From Chloromonas sp. AAM2 (Eukaryota > Chlorophyta > Chlorophyceae > Chlamydomonadales > Chlamydomonadaceae): 48,780 nt of DNA. The translations under genes and the position numbers were made by a program. Location: positions 36,439-85,218 of the forward strand of contig QAXH01005251.1 in NCBI GenBank assembly GCA_004335635.1, given 5' to 3'. This document shows positions 1-9,689 of this stretch, one piece after another (within the stretch, counting starts at the first letter, position 1; each line of letters begins with the position of its first letter). The notes under the pieces are model-generated. The model was not told the DNA's origin. It searched no databases and was given only the letters and a program-made list of their open reading frames with translations.

Positions 1-72
1 CTGCACGAGAGTGCGCCGCACATGCAGTGTGCCCTTACCTGCACGAGAGTGCGCCGCACATGCAGTGTGCCC
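1..72. repeat. 38-bp tandem duplication
   Basis: A 38-bp unit at 1-38 is repeated at 39-72, with 34 bases identical. On the minus strand the copy at 39-72 is the end of a coding exon and is followed by a GTAAGG splice donor. The other copy lies just inside the presumed intron and ends in the same CGTGCAG at the window edge. The duplication therefore copies an exon end. Confidence 0.9.
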
Positions 73-1238
73 GCATCCTGCAGCAGCACCGCCCTCCGCA
101 GCGCCTTCAGGTGCTGCACACCGCCCACCACAGCCCGCCACAGCGCCCGCCAGGGCGCGGCCAAGCACGCAGCCGCGCGCCACATCCTCTCCCGCACTTC
201 CCGCCCGCACCGCCTCATGCGTCCCGCACATCCCGCTTGCTCAGCTGGCTGCTCCACAGGAACCGCATCCGTTGGGTCGTGAGTAAAGTTTGTGATGAAA
301 TTGTAATCTGTGCCTTTGGTGTTCAAGCCCGGATCTGAGCTTGCTGTCTTTTCAACTTCCAGCCTAGGTGGCACCCCAAGCATAAAGCTTGGACCTCCGG
401 GGTCGTTGATAAGGGCAGTGTCGGCGCCGGTTAAGCTAATGTTAGGTGTGGGAGCGATCCCGCCTGTGCTGCTGTGAGATGGTAGAATCAGCTGTTGTTT
501 GGATCGTAAGCCAACGTGTGTGCTGGCTAGTACGCTGGCCTTGGCAAAGCCACAATCGGATGAGGCAAGTCCTGGCCCTGATGGTCTCGATATAAGCCGC
601 ACAGGGCTGCCAACAGGCGAGCTTGCTAATGCCGCAGCACGCACGTCGATAATGCACGCCCTGTTGTTGTTGTCACGTAAAGGCGAGGCAGGTCCGGAGC
701 GCAAGCCGCCTGCAGAAGCCCCTGCATTTGGTGCTCCTGATGCAGAGATAGCACCGCCCAACGTAAATTGACCTGAGGCCGCAACTTGGTGACTATTTTT
801 CCGAGACATCGTTGACGGAGAGCATGCATTCACAGAAGCCACGTCCTCTGGTGTTTTTAAGCGAGGCAGCCCCAAGGGTGGGAGGTTGGGTGAAGTCACG
901 GGACCTGTATTTGCGCCCCCTTCCACCGCCGCGCTCGCCGTCCTAAACATTCCCCCCCAAATTCCTCTGTGCTTGTTCGACCGCTCGTCTGCTATCAAAT
1001 CCGCTCTGCTGTCGCCGTATGTGAACACTTCCCCGTTTTGAACGCTGCCCTGCTTGCTTAATGTGTTGAAAGGGCTCAACGGGAACGGCGTGGCTGCGGG
1101 AGGCGGCTCAAGCCCCGCTGCGACAGCGGCTGCATGGTCCGACTGCGTTCGCATGTCTGCTGGCTTAGTGAGGATGGCGGGTGCCACACACTCAGCAAGA
1201 TCAGCCAGGATGCTCTCTTGCCTGAGGGCTACCAAGAC
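39..1238 (-). CDS. 400-codon exon of a low-complexity protein, partial at the left edge
   Basis: Read on the minus strand, a single open frame of 1,200 nt runs from a clean acceptor (GACTGCAG, just above 1238) to a GTAAGG donor at 34-38. It starts and ends in phase 0 and has no stop. The product begins with a short helical stretch (LRQESILADLAECVAP). It continues as a long Ser/Pro/Gly/Ala-rich, probably disordered region and ends in a basic, Trp/Arg/Leu-rich segment (RERMWRAAACLAAPWRALWR) that could form an amphipathic helix. I recognise no domain. The frame fits phase 0 joining to the membrane-protein exons at 1592-3108, which would make it their cytosolic tail, but that link is inference. 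It could also be a separate gene. No start or stop codon is inside the window. Confidence 0.6.
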
Positions 1239-1561
1239 CTGCAGTCACACAGGGACGATGCCATAGTCATCTCTGATGGTAGTTCGTGAGCCTCAGGCTC
1301 GGTTTCCTCCGACTGGACACACTGTCCTCACATACCCTTGCATCTTTGCTGTTGATTTGTTGTTGTGCTTATGAGCGCTTGGCTTGCCCATTGGCCACGT
1401 CATCAGCCACACATTTCTGAGTGGTGCACTCCGGCCATTGGCCAGCCCGGCCACCCTGGTTCAATCATGCTGTGCGGATAGAACCACTCAATGGTCACTG
1501 ATTGAGCAATTCCGTTCGCATTGTGTCAGAAAAGGCAAAAGAAGAAAACCCGGAACTTGAT

Positions 1562-3108
1562 TCAGACGAGGGCTGCATGCTTTGCCTTCACCTTGTTTGA
1601 GTGCTTCTTGCTGTACATCTCCGAGACCATAACCTTGGACAGCACCACCAGCACCATCGTGACCGTGGTGAATAGAGCCAGCACGTTAATCACTCGACTC
1701 GCATACGAGGCTGCCTGCGGCCAAGGGGAGGGTGATGCAACATGCTGGCAAGAGAAGGAAGTGCCACGTGAAGAGGACAGCACAAGCGGTTACACAACCT
1801 GCTGACTTTGACTTCACATGCATTTAGAGCTGTTAACGCCTAGTGCATGCGTTCCTGAGTTGATGACCTGTTAAGGGGGGTGGGGAGGAGGGTTTACGGT
1901 TAGGTTAAGTTAACCCTAACCCAGAAGCTTTAGCTGCGATACATATACTCCTGAGGTGACATTCAGATAGTCTGTTCAGTAAGCATAACCTCTAACTATC
2001 CGCTTTCTTACAGGAACAAAGCAATTCCAGTATTTCAAAGCTATAATAAAAAGTGGTAAGGTTACACGCGGATTGCCAAATTGAACCTCCTGCTCCACAG
2101 TAGTTGTACGTGAAGGATTGAGGTGTGCATTCGTCTGCGTGTTGCGTGCAGATGGTGTAAGCAAGAGCTTGGTGTGTAGCCCTGTGAGCGCTTACCACAG
2201 AGAGGGCCTCGTCAGGTCCCAGGGCCAAGTCCCCCCACGTCCACAGCGACTGGAACGTGCAGTAGACTGAGACAATGAACAGCCAGAACTTGTAGAGCGA
2301 CCAAGAACTGGGCATGGTCATCAAGGCCATGAAGTAACGGACCTGCGAGTGTGTGGACAGAGAGGTGTTGTATGAAGACAGACAAAGGATGCAGACAGAG
2401 GATGTAGGCAGCAAGGTAAGGAGTATATCGGGAGCTTCTAGGCTTGTGCAGGCAGTGGTGTTATGGGGTGATACAAGCAATGTGGTCTAGCAAGACTAGC
2501 GGGCCAGACTAGACTATTGTGTGACAGTACTTTGCATGAGTGGTTTGAGAAAAGCAGGACAATGAAAAAAGCCAAACAAGAAAAGTGGCTAACATGGTTA
2601 ACAATGCTGTCTGTTGTGGACTCAGGAGCACTAGACCTTGGATTTCGAGGCTTGCAAAGTGGCACAGTGATTGCTGTTTCAGGTTTCATGAAGATATACT
2701 GTTTGTTGTCATTTCAAGTTACCACTAAGAGGTACTTTCTAAGCATGTCCAGGCTACTTTGGCTGCAAGGGTTATGAAAATAACGGTCAACGTGCATCGT
2801 ACATGGCAACTGGCCCTCAGGTTACCAGGGTGGCATGCTCTTCCATTCAGACCCACCTCGACAATTGGGCACAACAGCTCCACCACCACCACAGCTAGCC
2901 CAGCTGAGAGGCCACATGACGCCAGCAAGAACAGCCACCGAATTCCATTGATGTCAACAGACTCGTCGGCTGTAGTTATTGCGCATATAGCAGCAATCAG
3001 CAATGCAGCGCCAAGGGAAACGAACACTGAAAATACAACTCGTGACTCCCAAATTTCGAGGCGCACAGGGAATGCCGTCCCCGGCAGCCACGATTGTTGC
3101 CGAGCCAT
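1562..3108 (-). CDS. small multi-span membrane protein, function unknown
   Basis: This is a three-exon minus-strand model: 3108-2857 (ATG at 3106-3108), 2342-2196 and 1714-1562. Every junction is phase 0, with GTGGGT and GTAAGC donors and GCAG acceptors. The product is 183 residues if exon 3 runs to the stop at 1562. It has about four hydrophobic spans: VVFSVFVSLGAALLIAAICAI and WLFLLASCGLSAGLAVVVVELL in exon 1, LYKFWLFIVSVYCTFQSLW in exon 2, and VINVLALFTTVTMVLVVL in exon 3. A Lys-rich tail follows. Alternatively exon 3 stops at 1592, at a phase 0 AAG|GTGAAG donor, and joins the 400-codon exon at 1238-39. The family is not recognised. It could be a tetraspan or the membrane part of a larger protein. 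Its start lies 160 bp from the divergent BUD23 start. Confidence 0.6.
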
Positions 3109-3268
3109 GCAAGGATATGCGCAGCCGTGGCAATCCGAGGCAACATTCTCAACAACAGGCGCACTACCGCTTTTTTTGGCACGTGGCGGTTACTTCAAAA
3201 TCTGTGAGCGTCAGCATATACATACGATGGCCTACAAACCAAGCCTCAAGGTTTAATGTGCAGTTCAC
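3109..3268. promoter_or_regulatory. bidirectional promoter region between divergent genes
   Basis: Only 160 bp separate the ATG of the minus-strand membrane protein (3106-3108) from the ATG of the plus-strand BUD23 gene (3269). Both 5' UTRs and both core promoters should therefore lie here or overlap. A run of T residues near 3171-3177 is visible. I see no convincing TATA box. Confidence 0.5.
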
Positions 3269-6200
3269 ATGGCCACTATCACTCGCCCTGAGCTTCAAGC
3301 AGCACCCCAGGTGTGCATGGCATCCCCATGTATCATGAATACTGCCAGAAACTCGGACAAAACTATAATTCAGCCATCAAATGCATACAAGCAGGCTAGC
3401 AACGCATGCCCGTCAATGTCATGTGCGATTAGCCGAAATTCAGTGCCATCAAACCTCACTCGTGCAGACAACTTGCCAAGGCAGCCCTTGTGGTTGTCCC
3501 AAACGTTACAGCAAGCACCGCACGTATGCATGTCCTTCCAGGTGTTTTACGGCTCAGAAGAGGCTGTCAGGTACACAGCTGCTTCAAATGAGATCCAATT
3601 GCAGCTTACCCGGTAAGTTGTATGCTGACCGTTGCATTCAAGTCAGAAATAATCGGAGGCGTCTTAACAGAGTTTCGCACTGCTTACACATGCACATACC
3701 AAGTATCTACTGCTGAACAGTTCAGCTTAACCAAGGCATGCACATTCAAGAGTGAGTAGGCAGGCAGGCGTCAATGCAGAGTTTTGCACTGCTTACTCAC
3801 GAAACATCACAAAGAGAGCAGAGTTGTCTGACAAGCAAAAAAACACTTGTCTACTTCACATGAGGGGAGGGGTTCCAGCCCGTCCAACCTACAAGTGAAG
3901 GGGATTGCAACACACCGTGATAGTAAAGGTGGTGGCCACCCCTCGATGATCATAGGGTGGCATGACTTGACAAGAAATTTGTAGCCTTGATTTGTTCAGG
4001 ATTGCTTCAAATTCTACGGGGCGGTGCCAAGCACTGGTCCAGCGATTGACTGTAGAGTGCCATTGATGGGCAGGGGCTGAACGCTGAAGTGCATCATTTC
4101 AGAATCCTCGGTTGTGCAGTTCTGATGCAGTGCATGCACTGTTTGTGCTCTGGTACAGTTAAGCTGTTCCGTCTGTTGAAGGCCAGTGCTGCCAGCACAG
4201 CACAATACACGCACAGACGGCACATTTTCAATGTGTATGCCATCGTGTTCCAAGGCACTAAGGAGGAAACCGGTATGCGCATGAGCTGAATGCAATTATG
4301 GGATAAATAGGCCGGACTGTGGACGTGACTGTTGTGTTTGCTCGCCTTGCTTTTGATTTCCTTGCAGGCGCAGCCTTGAGCTAGCAGGGCTGCTCCCGCG
4401 CCACAGGCCATGCCTACTCCTGGACATTGGATGTGGATCAGGGCTCAGCGGGAGGGTGAGCGACCATGTGTATACTGCCAGTAAGCATGTAATATATATC
4501 ACTCTCAGACCTGCGTTGACTTGCATTTTTTGAATGCAAACAACTGTGTGTTAGTCTAGTCCGTGCATTGATGTGCGCATTGTGGTGTGAGGTTGATGCG
4601 GAGTTGCCGAAGCAGATTGGTTGCCTTGGGCGGACAAGGCTGGAAAACTTTGTACAAAAATCGTACAATTGTGTACAAAGCCAACACAAACTTCCAGTCA
4701 ATCTGTGTGCGTGGGTTGTGCAACCGTGTGCAGTCCCAGGAAAAGATGAGCCAGTTGCTTGACGCTTGCAGGTGTGTGGGGCAGAAGGATTCCATTGGAT
4801 TGGCGCCGACATCAGCCCAGACATGCTAGAGATAGCATCACGCGATCAGCCCCACGGAGACCACCTACCTGACACGCCCCAGGCGTCGTGCTGTGGGCTG
4901 CTCTTGGCAGACATGGGTCAGGGCCTGCCCCTGGGGGGCCCTGGTGGTATAATGGTTTCACAGGCCCTGTTTGATGCCGCTGTCAGTATCTCCGCTGTAC
5001 AGTGGCTGCTTTTCAGACCGGACTGGTGGACAGCCGCCACCAACTTCTTTGCTGCTCTGAAGAGGTAAAAGTCTCCCTTTGATAAACCTATGAATCCACT
5101 GTTCAATCTCACAAGAGGGGAGGGATTCCAGCCCGTCCAACCTACAGGTGAAGGAGATTGCGATACGGTTCACTTTTGCAGCTGGAGTTCTCGCCATATC
5201 GTGTGACAAACAGCACTGATCACCAGCTGTGCCCTCCGCACTCTGATCATGATATGTTCCTGCATGGCCTCAGTCATGCAGCTAGAGCATGTTGTACCAC
5301 GCATGCTTGTGCGCCCCTGCAGGCTGTTGGTTCCCGGCGCACCTGCGGTGCTACAGGTCTACGTGGTGCGTGAGCATGAGGTCATCAAGCTGATGCATGC
5401 GGCCATGGCGGCGGGGTTCAGATCTGACCCTGACCCATGCATGCGCCAAGCAGCCACCACCACCGGCATTGAAACCCCCACCAACGCCTCTCACCCTGCA
5501 ATCATTTCCACTGGTGATGGTGACAAAGCCGTGGCTGCTGATGCCATCAACGCCACTAGCATGCAGTGTGCTGATGTGATCTGGGCGAGCAATGAAGCAC
5601 CCATTCTTACGGGAATGAGCTCATCTGGAGATGGCTGCTGTCATATTCTAGTTGACTACCCACACAACAACGGCAACCGCAAGTACAGTCTGGTTTTGCG
5701 CAGGCCATGGCATGATGCCGCACCCAGCCAAGCAGCCCATGTTGCATGCCGCACCATGCCACCATGTGGCGACATGCCTCCACTGGTGCATCCTGCCGAG
5801 CTCCCCCGTGTGCTACATCCAACCAGTCAAGCATTCAGCGAAACCAGGTTGGATTCTTCGGCGAGTCTGCTTCCTGCCAGTACGCCTCAAATCTCGGCCT
5901 CATGTACACCTGGGGATGCAACACATACAAGTGCTCAGGAATTGAGTCCGGTTAGCAAGGCAGGTGCGGCAATGCCGCTGCATGCCTTTTGCTGCCAACG
6001 AGCACCTGAGTGTCCCTTAGCCTGGCATGTGGGTGGCACGTGCTCGGTTTGGTGGTTAAAGCAGCTGAGGCAGCAGCAGCAGCTAGGTGCACACCGGCAG
6101 ACTTGTCCGTCACAGCACAGGAGTCTTGATGATGGTCATGAACAGCAGCAGAGGGGGCAGCAGGAGGCAGGAGGGGATGGGGCGAGAGATGAGCGGCCCA

Positions 6201-6314
6201 CGGCGTTTTGCCTCGCGCAACACCATGTGCATGCCCGGAAGTTGTCCCGCATGCTGCAGAGAGCGGCTGTGCTGCCGCCTGCTCCGCCCGGCCTGCTGTC
6301 GCCATGCACTGCAG
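3269..6314 (+). CDS. BUD23: BUD23/WBSCR22-family 18S rRNA (guanine-N7) methyltransferase, 3' end uncertain
   Basis: Bud23 acts with Trm112 in the nucleus to methylate a guanine of 18S rRNA during 40S ribosome assembly (family knowledge). Exons 3269-3310, 3542-3612, 4368-4455, 4772-5064 and one starting at 5323 join in phase. The N-terminal TRPELQAAPQVFYGSEEAVR matches the family's RPE..PPE.FY..EEA.KY signature. SAM motif I is DIGCGSGLSG (residues 57-66). The acidic motif is WIGADISPDML, with D80. ADMGQGLP, FDAAVSISAVQWL and AVLQVY follow, and the late signature DYPHNNGNRKYSLVL ends near residue 290. Odd points: about 75 extra Thr/Ala-rich residues sit between AGF (about 195-197) and that signature. 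The usual Lys/Arg-rich tail with its WVL.KK motif is not found. Exon 5 stays open to a strong GTACGT donor after 6314, but everything beyond about 5698 resembles no known Bud23 tail and may be intron. Confidence 0.88.
3861..3913. repeat. about 53-bp dispersed repeat, copy 1 (BUD23 intron 2)
   Basis: GAGGGGAGGGGTTCCAGCCC and the following bases, through the GTGAAGG.GATTGC end, recur at 5113-5166 in another BUD23 intron with only a few mismatches. Both copies are in the same orientation. Confidence 0.85.
4574..4692. repeat. about 118-bp dispersed repeat, copy 1 (BUD23 intron 3)
   Basis: This intron segment recurs at 20510-20632 with roughly 90% identity by eye. The shared core includes GATTGGTTGCCTTGGGCGGA and TACAAAAATCGTACAATTGT. 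The second part is a near-palindromic TGTAC/GTACA region. Confidence 0.9.
5113..5166. repeat. about 53-bp dispersed repeat, copy 2 (BUD23 intron 4)
   Basis: Same-orientation copy of the repeat at 3861-3913. It shares the core TTCCAGCCCGTCCAACCTAC. Confidence 0.85.
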
Positions 6315-6541
6315 GTACGTGCATTGTCCTTGTTTAGATAGGATTTTGAATAGGCAGGCAGGTGGATATGGATCGGCAGGCAGGCAGGGATGGAGTTGGG
6401 ATTGGCAGGCAGGCTGGGGCAGGCTGTCTCTGTATGCGGCTATCAACTGTGTACCCTATCCTGCTGTAAGAACTATCCTGCTCTTACTAGGGGTTCACAA
6501 ACCTTTTCCTGAGAGGTAGTTGTCGACCTTGGACATCGCAG

Positions 6542-9344
6542 ATGATTTCAGTTCTGCCAGCCAGCCCGAGGAGCTGCCTGTCAAGGGACGCCGCAAGCGT
6601 GGGCTAGCACAGCAGAACCGGCAGCCGCGCCAACGCAACCCACGCAGCCAGCAGCAGCAACAGCAGCAACAGCTTCGACAGCAGCAGCAGGAGCAGCAGG
6701 AGCAGAACAAGCAGCAGAACAAGCAGAACCAGGCAGCCCAACTTCCACAGTACCAAACAAGCATGGAGGCCTCACGACGGGCACAGCAGGCAGAGCAAGC
6801 AGCAGGCGTGCCAGCTGAGCAGCCAGCCACAGCCAGTCATGCAGCAGCAGGCGCTACCGGCACCAGCACAGCCAGCCAATCCAGCCAGCAGCCTACCCAG
6901 CTTCCAGGCAGTTCCCACAACCCCGCTGCACCTGCCGACACTGATTTCCGGCATCAGCCTGCTGCCCTGCGTGGATGGCAGCAACTCCATGCCTGCTGTG
7001 GGCCAGCCAGGCAGCCAGGTGTGCGTTTTTGTCTCGTGGTTCATGCGAACGTGGTTCTGAGAAGTGCAGCAAAGCATTTGCTGTATACGATACACTTCAT
7101 GCCGGTCGACAGATTGTGCTAAATGGTGCAAGTGTTATCATATACAAGGTCAGCAATGCAAAGGACTGCTGGTGTTCAGTTCCGTTCGTCTTGTTCCGCT
7201 CATTCAGGTGTGCGCATCACAGCCATGGTGCATGCACCAGGACTGTTCCCATGCGGCGGGCACACGTGCGTAACGGTTCTTGCGCACACATCACACCTGC
7301 CTGGCCCGCCTGGGGAAGTTGAGGCTGCTAGGAGGCTGGTTGCTGGACTGTGTGGTGTTCAAATGATACAGGTATGATCAGGGGGTTACCCACGTGCTTC
7401 AACCTGTCAGGGTACGACAATCTTTCCTGGATTAAATCAACAGCATGCTACCATCCTGGAGTCAGGGTTCGACAATCCGATTGAATTTCGACATAATCAA
7501 ACTCTGATTTCAGAATGCCGTTAAAACAACTTGACGTCCCAAAGCTCTTAAGCCAGATGCCCTAAAAACAATTTCCATGGAGTCCAGGAGTCCCGGAACC
7601 TTATTTTATTTCCATGCCATGATTATAGACGATATATACTTCCGTGCCAGTGATGAACCCTGCCTGGAGTCGATGTTGTGAACTCGGGTTTTGCTGGAGC
7701 TTACAACCTGAACGCCAGAGCATGCCACAAGGTCAGACAAGCCACTGGATTAGGGCGCTGACATGAGACTAGATTAAACACAACAGGAACACATCGGCTC
7801 CCGACCAGATACTTCATAAGTCACTGCTCAGTTCTGTTCTGATGCCCAACGTCTGTGCTTGGCCCTGCCAGCTCAAGATAGTGCAGAGCGCACAGGTTTT
7901 ATGCTCGTGAAGCTGAGGTCCCATGCTGATCCTTAGGCTCACTTAGCTGTCAGCTTTGCCTCAACATGTGTCACCCGTGTTACGCATTGCTTCAGGTGCA
8001 CGGTCTCAAGCTGGAACCCTTAGAAGCACGCCATGTTACCATGGCTCCCGGCCCTGGCGCCACAGCAGACCGCAGTACAGCTGGTGCACATGTCCAAACG
8101 CATGTGGACCGGGACAGTGCGGCTGATGCGTTCCTGGGAGCCCGCCTGTCCTACCACCACGCACACACCAGTCTCGCCAAGTCGGACGACTTAGTGAGTC
8201 CATATATATTCAGGCATGCCTGCCATTTCACTTGCAATTGGCCGTGAGTTCTGTTTCAACTGGTGCATGGGTGCATGGACAGGTGCGTGGAAAACAATGG
8301 TTTGCCAGTTCTGGGACAGTTCGTCTGTGTTGTGGCTTGTGTGTAACTAGATTTATCCGACTGCGGTGTTGCACTTGAGAATCCCGCTGGATTTGTTGGC
8401 ACTGGTTGCGTGTGTGCGGGTGGAGGATGGCGGATGTGCTGGTAGACGGTGGCTAATCTGAAAGGAGGCCTCATGAGACCGTGACTCGGTGAATCCTTTT
8501 CTTGCAGCCATTGCAGTATCCCTTTTCACGTGGTTTGTTTGTGGATGTAAAGCATGTGGAGCTGTCTAGAGTTCTTGCTTCTTTGCTATGCCATGGTGTA
8601 CAGTGGGACACATCTGCATGACCCATCGTCGGCAGTAGCTGGTGCAAATCATTCCACAGTCAAGCAGACATGCAACGGCTGCCTTGCTTGTGCATGCAAT
8701 CGTACGTGCAGGTTTTAATTGGCACTCTTCAGCCTCCGGGGCTCATGCCACCCTACTGCGTACTAGATGCCAGCTGGTCAGGTGTGCCTGGCACAGCCTC
8801 TGTTGTTCATGCGCATGCACAGCATGGCAGCCAACAGGGCCATGGAGAGCTCAGAAGCGCATGCCCTATTCACCAGGGTGGCCATGGAGAAAAGGCCAAG
8901 GACAACGAAGCCTGTCAGTACCCCTGCTTGGATCTGCATCTGACCCGAGCAAGGATGCTCTTGCATGCAGCTGTTGATGGGCCATCATCGTCCAACGGTT
9001 GCCAGGACGGTGGGCAGACTAAGCATGTGAAGCTGCCATCGTATGGCAGATCTGATCAGCATAGCAGTGCGCACGCGGAAGGACGGGCGGCTGTCGCAAT
9101 TGTATTGGAGTTCAACGATTGCGCTTGTTCGCAACTTAGCGGTGGCATGTGTTGCCGCTTGCTGGCAGCGCTGTTTGGCAGCGTCAGCACCTACAACTTC
9201 CCACAAGCCCTTGTGGCCAGACTCCAAGAACAGGCAGGCAACTCTTCACGCGATGATGGCCAAGGATCCTCAACAGGCATGGCGCCCGGCGCCCTCAAGC
9301 AGCTGCTTGAGCTTACAGTTCTGGGTTGTCTGCAAGGGACTTGA
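6542..9344 (+). CDS. unrecognised Gln-rich protein, four linked exons
   Basis: Exons 6542-7018, 7208-7371, 7996-8193 and 8712-9344 (stop TGA) join in consistent phase, with AG acceptors and GTGTGC, GTATGA and GTGAGT donors. The first exon opens with a basic stretch (KGRRKRGLAQQNRQPRQR), a poly-Gln/Asn tract encoded near 6645-6735 and an Ala/Gln/Ser-rich linker. The later exons look globular (for example GVRITAMVHAPGLFPCGGHT, EAARRLVAGLCGVQMIQ and VLIGTLQPPGLMPPYCVLDA), but I recognise no family. No convincing first exon with an ATG was found. The phase of the 6542 exon fits the donor after 6314 in the BUD23 frame, so a fusion or read-through with BUD23 is possible. A separate gene with an unseen start is equally possible. 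The coiled-coil gene starts about 345 bp downstream. Confidence 0.45.
8301..8321. repeat. copy of the GCCAGTTCTGGGACA repeat family
   Basis: TTTGCCAGTTCTGGGACAGT is the conserved core of the family best seen as the inverted-repeat element at 10451-10545. This copy lies in an intron. Confidence 0.75.
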
Positions 9345-9689
9345 AAATCGTCATGCATACCCATGCGATACCCTCGCATACCCTGCGAGCAGAATGACTG
9401 TCAGACATATCTTGAGAACTCTTTGAGCTTTGCACTGTGTGTGCCCACTTGAGTGCAACCAATAATTTCTCTCAGCGCTCGATCGGTTGACCGTCAATTT
9501 GAAAAGGCCCCGTACCAAAATCCGCCGTACCATCTGTCTCTTCAAATTCCAAACGTACATCTACTCAGAGCCGCTCACAAGCCGCAGATTCTGAGCGCAG
9601 CGTGAAAGCTCCAGTGTTTCTGTCTTCTGCACATTCATTGGCATCTTTCCTGCTCGTAATGATGCCAAGCCCAAACATCTGCTGCGGCC

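Noticed and set aside
1..338. Overlapping plus-strand open frames at the left edge
   Set aside because: They are antisense shadows of the GC-rich minus-strand exon, whose single frame is open for 1,200 nt and bounded by splice sites.
1880..1925. GGTTAGGTTAAGTTAACCCTAACCC as an interstitial telomere
   Set aside because: Only two to three imperfect units and a palindromic centre. Not a TTTAGGG or TTTTAGGG array.
5952..6446. 164-codon minus-strand open frame opposite BUD23 exon 5
   Set aside because: Ala/Pro/His-rich reverse shadow of a CAG/GCA-rich region, with no independent evidence.
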